A stretch of DNA of 64,000 nucleotides from DTPU01 sp963827855 (GTDB taxonomy: Bacteria; Planctomycetota; Phycisphaerae; Sedimentisphaerales; Anaerobacaceae). Made by a program: the position numbers and the translations under genes. The DNA is taken from contig CAWHBY010000001.1 of the NCBI GenBank assembly GCA_963827855.1, positions 744,001 to 808,000 on the forward strand, read 5' to 3'. The notes below the pieces were generated by a model. That model saw only the letters and a program-made list of their open reading frames with translations. It had not been told where the DNA came from and searched no databases. Shown here piece after piece: positions 10,094 to 18,021 of the stretch (the stretch's first letter is position 1; each line of letters opens with the position of its first letter).

Positions 10094-10468
10094 ATGAAAC
10101 GTGTACCAAGGATCTCTGACGCGGAATGGCAGGTGATGAAGCCCTTGTGGGCCAAGCACCCTCAGACGGGCAACGAAGTCGTGGAGGCCTTGTCGGGTGT
10201 GATGTCCTGGAGCCCCAAGACCGTCAAGACGCTGCTGAACCGGCTGATCGGCAAGAAGGCCATCGGCTACAAGAAGCGGGGCCGCGAGTATCTCTACTAT
10301 CCGCTCGTCGAGCGAGAGGAATGTGCGAGGGAGGAGAGCCGCAGCTTCCTGAGGCGGGTCTTTGATGGCGAGGTCAGGCCGATGATGGCGGCCATGATAG
10401 AGAACGAGGACCTGAGTTCGGAAGACATCAAGGAGCTCAAGCGGGTACTCAACAAGAAGAAGGAATAG
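10094..10468 (+). CDS. BlaI/MecI/CopY-family transcriptional repressor
   Basis: A 124-residue winged-helix repressor, the normal size for the family. The N-terminal part ISDAEWQVMKPLW, followed by SWSPKTVKTLLNRLIGKKAI and GREYLYYPLV, is the typical DNA-binding domain; the C-terminal helix from about residue 75 serves dimerisation. The start ATG 10094 has TGAGGAGAGA immediately upstream; a longer in-frame reading from 9806 is not protein-like. In known systems the gene is paired with a BlaR1/M56 membrane protease that cleaves the repressor, but none is next to it here, so it is an orphan. An inverted repeat just upstream is a plausible self-operator. The signal and targets are not shown by the sequence. 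Confidence 0.9.
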   Translation: MKRVPRISDAEWQVMKPLWAKHPQTGNEVVEALSGVMSWSPKTVKTLLNRLIGKKAIGYKKRGREYLYYPLVEREECAREESRSFLRRVFDGEVRPMMAAMIENEDLSSEDIKELKRVLNKKKE

Positions 10469-10470
10469 CC

Positions 10471-10591
10471 TGTGGTCATCTCCTGACCACACTGGCATTC
10501 GATCCTGCCGTCACGTTCCAGACGCAGTCGCAGTTTCAGTCATCACCGCACCAGACCGCGAAGCGGTCGATACTGCCAGGGGCGAGGCCCC
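10471..10591. terminator. Three short hairpins between convergent genes
   Basis: TGTGGTC (10471-10477) pairs with GACCACA (10485-10491); GACCGC (10554-10559) pairs with GCGGTC (10563-10568); GGGGC (10579-10583) pairs with GCCCC (10587-10591). They fill the gap between the stop of the BlaI-type gene and the stop of the Nudix gene, as expected for convergent termination. No strong U-tract follows any of them. Confidence 0.4.
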
Positions 10592-10595
10592 GATG

Positions 10596-11132
10596 CTACC
10601 TCCGCTCCATGAATGCTGCGAAGCTCTTGGCCATGGACTCGAAGGCGAACTCCGCAGGGTCGATCTCCTCTGGCCTGCGCCAATGGAGTTCTGCTGCGTC
10701 GTCTGCGGCCTGGGCCACGTCTGCGACCCCGACCTTGCAGGCGAACGCCAGGTCCAGGCTCTTGTATACGACCCCCTTGTAGGGATAGGTGTTGGGCGCA
10801 GAGCAGAGATAGACAGCAGCGGTCACGTCGAGCCCGGTCTCCTCCTTGACCTCCCTGGTCACGGCCTGTTCTGCAGATTCGCCGAGGTCAACGAACCCGC
10901 CCGGCAGACCCAGGGCGCCCTTTCCGGGGTCCCTGGCCCGCCGCGTCACCAGGAGTCTGCCTTGGCTGTCCGTGATGAAGGCGATTACCGCTGCGGCTGC
11001 GTTGAAGTACAGCTCGAATCCGCAGCTCCTGCAGACCAGCCTGCCTATGATGGGCCGGACCAGGTCGCCTGACCCGCACTTGGGGCAGTAGCGGAGATTG
11101 GGTCTGTCGAGAATGGGAGGGTTGGGATCCAT
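10596..11132 (-). CDS. Nudix hydrolase with N-terminal zinc ribbon
   Basis: 178 residues. The N-terminus carries a zinc ribbon (CPKCG at about 16-20 and CRSCG at 34-38), as in NudC-type enzymes. The Nudix box is intact: GFVDLGE, seven residues, then REVKEETGL, matching GX5EX7REUXEEXGU at about residues 77-99. These enzymes hydrolyse nucleoside diphosphates linked to another group, such as NADH, ADP-ribose or nucleotide sugars; the substrate cannot be read from the sequence. Convergent with the BlaI-type gene and followed upstream by a repeat-filled gap. The length fits the group of short zinc-ribbon Nudix proteins rather than full-length NudC (about 260 residues). Confidence 0.9.
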   Translation of the reverse strand: MDPNPPILDRPNLRYCPKCGSGDLVRPIIGRLVCRSCGFELYFNAAAAVIAFITDSQGRLLVTRRARDPGKGALGLPGGFVDLGESAEQAVTREVKEETGLDVTAAVYLCSAPNTYPYKGVVYKSLDLAFACKVGVADVAQAADDAAELHWRRPEEIDPAEFAFESMAKSFAAFMERR

Positions 11133-11138
11133 AGCTTT

Positions 11139-11217
11139 CAGTTCTCAGTGTTCAGGTTCCAGGTACTGGGTACTGGGTACTGGGTACTGCGTTCTGCGTT
11201 CTGGGTTCTGGGTTCTG
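11139..11217. repeat. Tandem GGTACTG / GGTTCTG heptamer tract
   Basis: Seven-base words repeat almost perfectly: TACTGGG three times, then GTTCTGC and GTTCTGG variants. It begins a few bases upstream of the Nudix start codon. The tract belongs to the degenerate word repeats found in many gaps of this window. Confidence 0.75.
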
Positions 11218-11235
11218 ACCTGACCGCCAGTACTC

Positions 11236-11688
11236 TTACCTCGCTTCCGCAGTGCCATCCAGGCGGGTCGTGACGAGTGCAACGACCCTGCGGAAACCAT
11301 CGGTGGTGTGGGGCCTGGCCAGGGGCACCATACCATAGGCGTAGCGCCCGTCGGATCCATCCGGGACCTTGAGGATCGCCCTGGTCTGACCGCCAGGCCG
11401 CGTCAGGCCACGAAGTTCCTGCAAGCACTTTGCTGTCTTGGACTTGATTTGCATGCCGCCGTTTGGTCTAATGGAGGAATCTGGGGATGACGGTATGTCG
11501 TCGCACTTTGTGGGGCGGCCGTGATTGCCGGCGATGCTGGACAATTGCCTTGAAAGGTCCAGGCAGTTGTAGGCAATCATGACGCGATCTCCCAGACGCG
11601 ACAGCTCGTGGGTCGCCACGGAGGGTAGACAGCCGTAGACGTAGTGACTGACCCTGCATCCCAAGGACTTTATGGAAAAAGTCTTCAT
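11236..11688 (-). CDS. Uncertain small ORF; N-terminus resembles radical SAM methylthiotransferases
   Basis: A 150-codon frame divergent from the pilM operon. Its first 16 residues, MKTFSIKSLGCRVSHY, look like the start of MtaB/MiaB-type tRNA methylthiotransferases (consensus TLGCKVNQYE). After that the similarity ends and composition becomes unlike a normal protein, with no CxxxCxxC cluster. There is no ribosome-binding site before ATG 11688. It may be a decayed fragment, a short unknown protein, or chance. It covers most of the gap between the Nudix gene and pilM; I see no other gene there. Confidence 0.25.
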   Translation of the reverse strand: MKTFSIKSLGCRVSHYVYGCLPSVATHELSRLGDRVMIAYNCLDLSRQLSSIAGNHGRPTKCDDIPSSPDSSIRPNGGMQIKSKTAKCLQELRGLTRPGGQTRAILKVPDGSDGRYAYGMVPLARPHTTDGFRRVVALVTTRLDGTAEAR

Positions 11689-11695
11689 GATGTGA

Positions 11696-11701
11696 TATAA
11701 T
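11696..11701 (+). promoter_or_regulatory. Candidate -10 TATAAT for the pilM-like operon
   Basis: TATAAT in an AT-rich patch 72 nt before ATG 11773. The -35 region near 11673 (TGGAAA) is a weak match, so the call rests on the hexamer and on being the only such site in the gap. Confidence 0.35.
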
Positions 11702-11772
11702 TCTAGTCTCGCCGAACCCGTCTGGCAAGGTTCGCCGGGAAGGTGCGCAGGTCCGAAGGTGGGAGGTTTGAA

Positions 11773-14001
11773 ATGGCGTCAGCATCGGATGCGGTTTGGG
11801 CGTTAGATCTGGGAAGCAGCTCGCTGAAGGCCCTGCGCCTGATCGGCTCTGGCCAGGCCGTCCAGGTGGTCGGCTTCGAGGTGATTCCCCACGCCAAGAT
11901 CCTGTCGGGCAAGGGAGTCAGCGCCGCTGAGCGTGAAGAGTTGGTCGCCCTGAGTCTCCGCCAGTTCGTGCAGCGGACCGGCGTGTCTGAGGAAGACGTC
12001 ATCGTCTCCGTGCCCGGCCAGAACAGCTTCGCCCGATTCGTCAATCTCCCGCCCGTGGAATCCAAGAAGATCCCCGAGATCGTCCGGTTCGAGGCCATGC
12101 AGCAGATCCCGTTCGACATCAACGATGTGCAATGGGATTGGCAGTTGATGACCGCCCCAGACAGCCCCGACAAGCGGGTCGGGCTGTTTGCGATCAAGAA
12201 CGAGATCGTCAACGCCGAGATGGAGCGTTTCAGCCGCGAAGATCTGTCCGTGGCCTATGTGCAGATGGCACCCATGGCCCTGTACAACTACATGATCTAC
12301 GACCGGCCTGAGCTGCTCGCCTCGGACGATCGTCCCGTGGTGATCCTGAACATCGGAGCAGAGATCACCGATCTGGTCGTCTGCACCAAGTCGGGTGTCT
12401 GGCAGCGGTGTATCCTGATTGGGGGTAACGCCTTCACCCAAGCGATCGCCGACGCCTTCAAGATCAACTTCGAGAAGGCCGAGAAGCTCAAGCGGACCGC
12501 CGCGGTGAGCAAGTATGCCCGCCAGATCTTCCAGGCCATGAAGCCGGTCTTCACCGACCTGGCGAGCGAGGTCCAGAAGTCCCTGGGCTTCTACACGGGG
12601 TCCAATCCCAATGCCCGTATCTCCAGGATCGTCGCCATGGGAGGCGGGACTCGGCTACGGGGCCTGTTGAAGTACCTTCAGCAGTCGCTGCAGGTGCCGG
12701 TCGAGCGGCCTGACGCGTTCAAGCGGTTGGCCCTGTCTCCCGGCGTTTCCGCAGCCAAGTTCCACGAGGGGGTGCCGGAGCTGGCCGTGGCCTATGGGTT
12801 GGCGGTGCAGGGCGTGGGAATGGCCAGGATCCAGAGCAACCTGTTGCCCCGGTCCATCGCCCGGTCCATCGCCTGGGCGGAGAAGACCAAGTACTTCTAC
12901 GCTGCGGCGGGGCTGCTGTTGGTGGTGTCCCTGGCGGCCCTGGGCAGGGTGGGCATGGATCTGGTCAGCTACAATCGCAACGACACGGTCCGCAGTCAGG
13001 TGACCGGGATCGTCGATCAGGTCAAGCAGGCCCAGAAACAGCTCGAGGATGAAAAGGCCAAGAAGACCGACTACGACACCCGCATGCAGAAGGTCTTTGC
13101 GCAATTTCTCTATCGCGATGTGATCCCCAAGCTCTACGAAACCATCCTGTCGGCGATGCCGAACGGACAGAACAATCCGGCCCAGAAGAGGCTGTACGAC
13201 GCCTTTGCGGCCGGCGACGTCCAGACCATCAAGTCCATCCCCCGCAGGGAGCGCAAGCAGTTGTTCGTCACGGGTCTGTCCATCCGCTACAGCGATGACC
13301 TCGCCAAGGCCCAGTTCATCAGCACGGACATGATGATGGGGCCCGGCGGTGGTGGGGCGACCCTCGGGGCGGCGGGCGTGGATCCCCGAATGATGCAGTA
13401 TCTCCAGCAGCAGGACCCGGGCATGAGAGGGGGGCAGCCGACCGAGGCACAGCCCGGTGCGGCCGCCGTGCCTGCCGGCTTCGTGGTGACCATCCAGGGC
13501 TATAGCCCCTACAAGGAGATCGGCAACCTGTTGGATCCCCCAGGCGTGGAGAAGGAACCCGACAAGTGGGGACTGGTGACTCGCCTGACGCACCTGGATA
13601 CTCCGGACGCCAACAGTCCCTTTGCCTTGTTCGGCAAGGGCAGCGCGAATCTGAAGGCGACCGACTTCGAGATCACGAAGGGGCCCGTGACCAGCGCCAT
13701 GGACGCCAAGATGCCCAGGGGGATCGGGACGGTGCAGCCTTCGGCCGGCGGCGCCCAGCCCTCCAACACAGAGCGTCAGGCCTTGATGGACCCCTTGACC
13801 AAGGAGGTCATCAGCCAGACCCTCAGGACCGGTCCTGCCCGCCCTGGTGCGGTGGGCTCGGCCTTGGAGGACAATGACTGGTGGTTCATCGTGAAGTTCA
13901 AGATGGCCTGGAGGGAGGCGCCGCCCACGCCGGCGGCGGCTGGCTCCGCGGATGCGGCCGTGGGCGCTCCGTACGGGACTGCGCCGGGTGTGACCAGATA
14001 A
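11773..14001 (+). CDS. pilM: Type IV pilus assembly PilM-like ATPase fused to a PilN-like membrane domain
   Basis: 742 residues, about twice a normal PilM (about 350). Residues 1-350 form the actin-like PilM domain: ALDLGSSSLKALRL near the N-terminus, VSVPGQNSFARFVNLPP, FEAMQQIPFDINDVQWDW, and MGGGTRLRGLLKYL near 288-301. A single membrane helix follows at about 374-396 (FYAAAGLLLVVSLAALG), then a coiled-coil-like stretch (VKQAQKQLEDEKAKK), which is the topology of PilN. The remaining part is extracytoplasmic, with a Gly/Met/Gln-rich low-complexity insert near 520-565 (MMMGPGGGG). ATG 11773 is chosen because AAGGTGGGAGG lies just before it; an in-frame start at 11743 lacks this. It leads a three-gene operon. 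PilM recruits PilN on the cytoplasmic face of the inner membrane; here both appear joined in one chain. Confidence 0.85.
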   Translation: MASASDAVWALDLGSSSLKALRLIGSGQAVQVVGFEVIPHAKILSGKGVSAAEREELVALSLRQFVQRTGVSEEDVIVSVPGQNSFARFVNLPPVESKKIPEIVRFEAMQQIPFDINDVQWDWQLMTAPDSPDKRVGLFAIKNEIVNAEMERFSREDLSVAYVQMAPMALYNYMIYDRPELLASDDRPVVILNIGAEITDLVVCTKSGVWQRCILIGGNAFTQAIADAFKINFEKAEKLKRTAAVSKYARQIFQAMKPVFTDLASEVQKSLGFYTGSNPNARISRIVAMGGGTRLRGLLKYLQQSLQVPVERPDAFKRLALSPGVSAAKFHEGVPELAVAYGLAVQGVGMARIQSNLLPRSIARSIAWAEKTKYFYAAAGLLLVVSLAALGRVGMDLVSYNRNDTVRSQVTGIVDQVKQAQKQLEDEKAKKTDYDTRMQKVFAQFLYRDVIPKLYETILSAMPNGQNNPAQKRLYDAFAAGDVQTIKSIPRRERKQLFVTGLSIRYSDDLAKAQFISTDMMMGPGGGGATLGAAGVDPRMMQYLQQQDPGMRGGQPTEAQPGAAAVPAGFVVTIQGYSPYKEIGNLLDPPGVEKEPDKWGLVTRLTHLDTPDANSPFALFGKGSANLKATDFEITKGPVTSAMDAKMPRGIGTVQPSAGGAQPSNTERQALMDPLTKEVISQTLRTGPARPGAVGSALEDNDWWFIVKFKMAWREAPPTPAAAGSADAAVGAPYGTAPGVTR

Positions 14002-14023
14002 TAACAACGGTGGGTGAACCGAT

Positions 14024-15598
14024 ATGGACATAAGACTGCCAGACATGAAGGTTGTTCTCGAGAAGCTGAGCTCGCTGAAGAACCTGAAGAACTACATGAA
14101 CCTCATGGTCCCCCTGATCATCGCGGTGGTCGCCGGACTGATGTTCATCCCCACCGCCTTGCTGAGCAGTGGGTTGAAACAGAAGGTCAACGCCGAGAGC
14201 GTCCGCAAGGGTCAGGCGCTGGACGGGATGGCCGGTGCGCCGATCTCCAAGGATGAATACCTGCAGGAGCGCAAGTTCCTGGAGACCTATGCGGCTGATG
14301 CCAATCGGATCGTGCTGATGGCCAATGAGAGCACCCAGCGGGACCTGCTCAGCTACAAGATCTTTCCCACGCCTACAGACAACTCGGTTCTCATCTTCGA
14401 GGAGTTTGGCAAGCAGTACAAGGCCGGAGTGGAGGCGAAGATCGCTCAACTGAGGGGCCACGATGCACCCCTCGAGACCGAGCTTTCTGAGCACCTTCGC
14501 TCGGTGCAGGGGCAGTCCGCCATGGGCGCGGGAGGGGCAGGACTGATGTCAGCCTACTCTCCCTACGGGCCGTACGGCGCCGCCGCGGCCGGACGGACGG
14601 CTGGGGGGACCCGGGTGGCGGGTGCGGCTGGCGCGCCAGGAACCGGTGCGGAGTACGGGATGGGCAATCCGGTGGTCGATCAGATCATTGAGGCGGCATG
14701 CCTCGAGAAGGCCCAGAGCTCTGGGGTCTACGTCAATCCCGCCAACGTTGCAGGCTACAATTTCTGGACACAGTACCAATATAATGCGGGCGTCGCGCAG
14801 GCGGTGTCGGATTGTTGGTATTGGCAGTTGGGATACTGGATCATCGAGGACGTCTTTGACACGATCCGCGCCTCCAACGCAGGGGCGAGAAACGTCCTGG
14901 ACTCGCCGGTCAAACGCCTGATGCAGGTGAGCTTCATGAGATCCATGACGACGCTGGGGCAGGGCGGTGGATACGGCGGCGGCTATGGGTACGGATACGG
15001 CGCTGCCGGCTCGCAGGACTCCACGCAGGGCGAGCCGAAGCCCCGGTACGTCATGACCCCCTATGAGGGCCTTTCCATACCGCCGTGCACGGCCCGCATC
15101 AGCCAGGGCAACCTTCATGTGGTGCACTTTGACATCACGGTCGCGGTCAGGGCCGGGGCGGTCACGGACTTCATGAGACAGCTCTGCACTGCCAAAGACC
15201 ACAGCTACTCTGGTCCGGACGCCCGTCAGCCGGCCAAGACCTTCAAGCACAACCAGATCACGATCCTGGAGACCACCCAGCGGGCCGTGGACAGGAGCAC
15301 CTCTTCCATGAGCGGCCTCGGTGGGTACGGGTACGGCTATGGCGCCGCCTACGGTGCGGGGGGGGGCGGAGGCGCTGCGGGCGCGTCCACCTATGGGACT
15401 CCCGCGGGCGCTGCGGGCATGGGAGGGATGATGGGCATGGACACCGGCTCTCATCAGATGTACCGCTATGGGCAGGACGCAGTCGTGGAGCTGGACCTGA
15501 TCTGCGAGTACATCTTCGAGAAGGCGGGCTACGAGGCCCTGATTCCGGAGGCCATCAAGAAGACTCTGGAGACTGCCGCGGGGGCGACCAATCCGTGA
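14024..15598 (+). CDS. Single-pass membrane protein of the pilM operon with Gly/Tyr-rich segments (PilO-like position)
   Basis: 524 residues, beginning 22 nt after pilM with GGTGGG upstream of the ATG. One N-terminal membrane helix lies at about 24-47 (LMVPLIIAVVAGLMFIPTALL); the rest is predicted outside the cytoplasm. Two low-complexity segments rich in Gly and Tyr are seen at about 315-333 (GGGYGGGYGYGYG) and 433-460 (YGYGYGAAYGAGGGGG). I do not recognise a family. Its place after the PilM-PilN-like gene and its topology are those of PilO, so it may form the inner-membrane alignment complex, but this is inference from position only. The C-terminal end (LDLICEYIFEKAGYEALIPEAIKK) looks like an ordered domain. 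Confidence 0.75.
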   Translation: MDIRLPDMKVVLEKLSSLKNLKNYMNLMVPLIIAVVAGLMFIPTALLSSGLKQKVNAESVRKGQALDGMAGAPISKDEYLQERKFLETYAADANRIVLMANESTQRDLLSYKIFPTPTDNSVLIFEEFGKQYKAGVEAKIAQLRGHDAPLETELSEHLRSVQGQSAMGAGGAGLMSAYSPYGPYGAAAAGRTAGGTRVAGAAGAPGTGAEYGMGNPVVDQIIEAACLEKAQSSGVYVNPANVAGYNFWTQYQYNAGVAQAVSDCWYWQLGYWIIEDVFDTIRASNAGARNVLDSPVKRLMQVSFMRSMTTLGQGGGYGGGYGYGYGAAGSQDSTQGEPKPRYVMTPYEGLSIPPCTARISQGNLHVVHFDITVAVRAGAVTDFMRQLCTAKDHSYSGPDARQPAKTFKHNQITILETTQRAVDRSTSSMSGLGGYGYGYGAAYGAGGGGGAAGASTYGTPAGAAGMGGMMGMDTGSHQMYRYGQDAVVELDLICEYIFEKAGYEALIPEAIKKTLETAAGATNP

Positions 15599-15636
15599 TC
15601 ATGGATGGGCGACGACGAGCCTAGACGAGGAGCATT

Positions 15637-17790
15637 ATGCGAAATCTGCTTGCCCAAGTAGGGCATTTCTTTGAGGCCCATGTGGAGAAGATGGTCCTGG
15701 GGGTGGCTGTCGTGATCAGCCTGTACCTGCTGATCACGCAGGTGATCCTGGGCCCCGACCGGGTTCAATATGAGAAGGGACTCTACTCTCCAAGCGAGAT
15801 CGACAGCCGGATCCAGCGCAAGGCACAGGACGTGCTGGAGGCCTTCAATCGAGAGCCTGCCGCCAGGCAGGCCTACGGGTCTCCACTCACGGGGGCCTTG
15901 GATGCCAACGACCCCATCCGGAAGGGCATCTCCGGATCCTTGAAGAACGGCTTCGCAGGACTCTACCAGTCGCCGCTCAGCCATCTGACTGGCGTCCCCG
16001 TTGCGATCCTGCCCTCCCCCGCTCCAACGGGCGACAGCAAGGCGCCGGTGGCGAAAGACCGGACGTATCGACTGCCCCAGGTGGTGGAGATTGAGGACGT
16101 CAAGGCCGATCACATAAGGGCTGCAGCCTATGTCCCGCTCAATCCGGTGACCGAGGAGAATATCTATCAGGAAAGCGGCTGCGAGATCAACGACATAGAT
16201 CTGGTGACGGTCCAGGCCAAGTTCGATATGGCCGCCCTGAACGAGCGGTGGCATGAGAGCTTTGCAGGCGACGAGGTCCCTGTGGCCTGGCGTGACTCCA
16301 GTCTGGCCGAGCCGGTGATCATGGCGGTTGAGCTGCAGAGGCAGCAGCGCCTTCCTGACGGCCAGTGGGGTCCATGGAAGGAGGTGCCTCGGACTCGTGT
16401 GGAGGCGCGTCGCGAGCTGTTCCAGATGGCGCAGGCGGACCAGAATGCCAGTGCCAGCGGCGCGGGGATTCGCAGGATCCAGTTCGGCAACAAGGAGGTG
16501 CTCTGCGACCTGCTCCAGCCTCCGGCTTATCAGATCGCATCTTCCTATGAGCAGTGGTTCCCGCCGAGCCTGCATGGCGAATACCTAGACGTCGTGGCCA
16601 AGCAGGAAAAGGAAGAGCAGCGTCAGAAACGCGAAGAGGAAAGGGCAGCCCAGGACACGGGTCGCGGCCGCCGAACGCAGGATAACCTGACCGGCGGTGA
16701 TGGTCTTCAGGGTGGCCAAGGGGGAGGCAGGGGACGCGGCAGCGCGGCAGGCAGGGGCGGTGGGATCGACCCCGCCACAGGCAGACCCACACTGCGGGGA
16801 GGTCGGAACAACCCTGCAGCGACTCCCTACGGGGCCATGCCGGCACCCGGTGCAGCAAGGGGACGCGGGGCGAGAGGGGCGGCGGGCGGGCCCGGCGGAG
16901 AGTATGCCATGGACCCTGCCATGATGGCCGCACAGCCGGGCATGGAGAACCAGATGGCCCTCAGCCAGGTCTATATGAAGTACCAGGACCTCAAGTTGAC
17001 GCCGATGACGGAGTGGACCAAGCTGAAGGATGTGTCGTTCTGGGCGTGCGACGACACGGCCTTGTCCGGCAGTCAATACCGCTATCGTCTGAGACTGGGC
17101 GTGCTCAACCCGGTGGCTGGGACGGACCAGGTTGCCGCTGCAAGTGCGGCGATCAAGAACCAGACCATCCTGTGGAGCCCGTACTCAGACGCCACCCAGG
17201 CCATCGACATTCGGGCCCGGCAGTACTTCTTCGCCAAGGATTACCAGGAGAGTTCCGGCGCCGTGAACGTGGAGGTCTGCAAGTTCCTGCTGGGATACTG
17301 GCGGACCCAGGACTTCGCAGTGCGGCCTGGAGAGGCGATCGGCCGCGAAATGGAGACCAAGCCTAAGGAGTCCAGGACCAGACTGATGGCCGATCCCATG
17401 GCTGCGCAGTACGGAGGAGTCCCCTATGGCGCACAGCCTGCCGAGGACGCGACGTTCCAGCCTTCCACCATCGACTTCAGCACTGGCGTTATCCTGGTGG
17501 GCGTGTCTCACGTGGAGGGTTGGACGGGCGGCAACCGACTGCGGGCCCAATCCTACTACGATATGCTCTACAGCGCCGATGGAACCGACATCCGGCGAGT
17601 GGCGGTCGGGGCATCGAACTGGCCCGACGGACAGTCCACCGTCTACTCCGAGATTCGCAAGCAGAAGGCGATGAAGGTCGAGGGACCTCGATCCTGGAGC
17701 GACGGTCTCAACGCGGGCATGGGTATGGGCATGGGACCCGGCGGACTCGGCGCATACGGTCCGTACGGGATGCCCGGCAGGGCGCCCTGA
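15637..17790 (+). CDS. Single-pass membrane protein of the pilM operon with RGG-rich linker
   Basis: 717 residues; ATG 15637 follows GACGAGGAG. The N-terminus has an amphipathic start (MRNLLAQVGHFFEAHVEKM) and one membrane helix at about 19-38. Residues near 342-422 form a basic Gly/Arg-rich linker with repeated RGRG, GRGGG and RGARG units. A folded part follows (FWACDDTALSGSQYRYRLRLGVLNP, then LVGVSHVEGWTGG), and the tail is Met/Gly-rich. No known family is recognised; position suggests a PilP-like or other accessory part of the same envelope complex. A strong hairpin follows the stop, so the operon probably ends here. Confidence 0.75.
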   Translation: MRNLLAQVGHFFEAHVEKMVLGVAVVISLYLLITQVILGPDRVQYEKGLYSPSEIDSRIQRKAQDVLEAFNREPAARQAYGSPLTGALDANDPIRKGISGSLKNGFAGLYQSPLSHLTGVPVAILPSPAPTGDSKAPVAKDRTYRLPQVVEIEDVKADHIRAAAYVPLNPVTEENIYQESGCEINDIDLVTVQAKFDMAALNERWHESFAGDEVPVAWRDSSLAEPVIMAVELQRQQRLPDGQWGPWKEVPRTRVEARRELFQMAQADQNASASGAGIRRIQFGNKEVLCDLLQPPAYQIASSYEQWFPPSLHGEYLDVVAKQEKEEQRQKREEERAAQDTGRGRRTQDNLTGGDGLQGGQGGGRGRGSAAGRGGGIDPATGRPTLRGGRNNPAATPYGAMPAPGAARGRGARGAAGGPGGEYAMDPAMMAAQPGMENQMALSQVYMKYQDLKLTPMTEWTKLKDVSFWACDDTALSGSQYRYRLRLGVLNPVAGTDQVAAASAAIKNQTILWSPYSDATQAIDIRARQYFFAKDYQESSGAVNVEVCKFLLGYWRTQDFAVRPGEAIGREMETKPKESRTRLMADPMAAQYGGVPYGAQPAEDATFQPSTIDFSTGVILVGVSHVEGWTGGNRLRAQSYYDMLYSADGTDIRRVAVGASNWPDGQSTVYSEIRKQKAMKVEGPRSWSDGLNAGMGMGMGPGGLGAYGPYGMPGRAP

Positions 17791-17855
17791 CGCCAAGCCG
17801 CAGAGAGTGAGCGGCCAGGGGCCTGGTGGGCTGGCCTTCGGCCGGCGGCGATCCG

Positions 17856-17893
17856 CCTTCAGCGATCAGCGATCTCCTGCTGATAGCTGAAGG
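17856..17893 (+). terminator. 15-bp hairpin after the pilM operon (dispersed-repeat family)
   Basis: CCTTCAGCGATCAGC (17856-17870) pairs with GCTGATAGCTGAAGG (17879-17893) with one mismatch and an 8-nt loop. A T-rich stretch (CTCTTGTTTCCTCGTTTCG) follows. The words GCTGATAGCTGA recur in the hairpin near 42190, so this probable terminator is made from the dispersed repeat. Confidence 0.65.
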
Positions 17894-17954
17894 CTCTTGT
17901 TTCCTCGTTTCGCCCATTCGCCGTTTCGCTTCGGTACCCGGTGTCGAATAGCCC

Positions 17955-17983
17955 TTGCCAGGGCCGGCGATCACCTCTACAAT
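17955..17983 (+). promoter_or_regulatory. Sigma-70-type promoter for ahcY
   Basis: TTGCCA (17955-17960), 17 nt, TACAAT (17978-17983). The ATG of ahcY is 38 nt further on, after GGAAAGGA. No S-adenosylhomocysteine riboswitch fold was recognised in the short leader. Confidence 0.55.
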
Positions 17984-18021
17984 AACCCCTTTGAAGACGA
18001 CTCCATGGAAAGGAATGCTCG

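Noticed and set aside
12655..14046. 463-codon minus-strand frame opposite pilM
   Set aside because: Low-quality composition and complete overlap with the well-supported PilM-like gene.
17941..18021. S-adenosylhomocysteine riboswitch before ahcY
   Set aside because: The leader after the promoter is too short and the conserved riboswitch core was not found.
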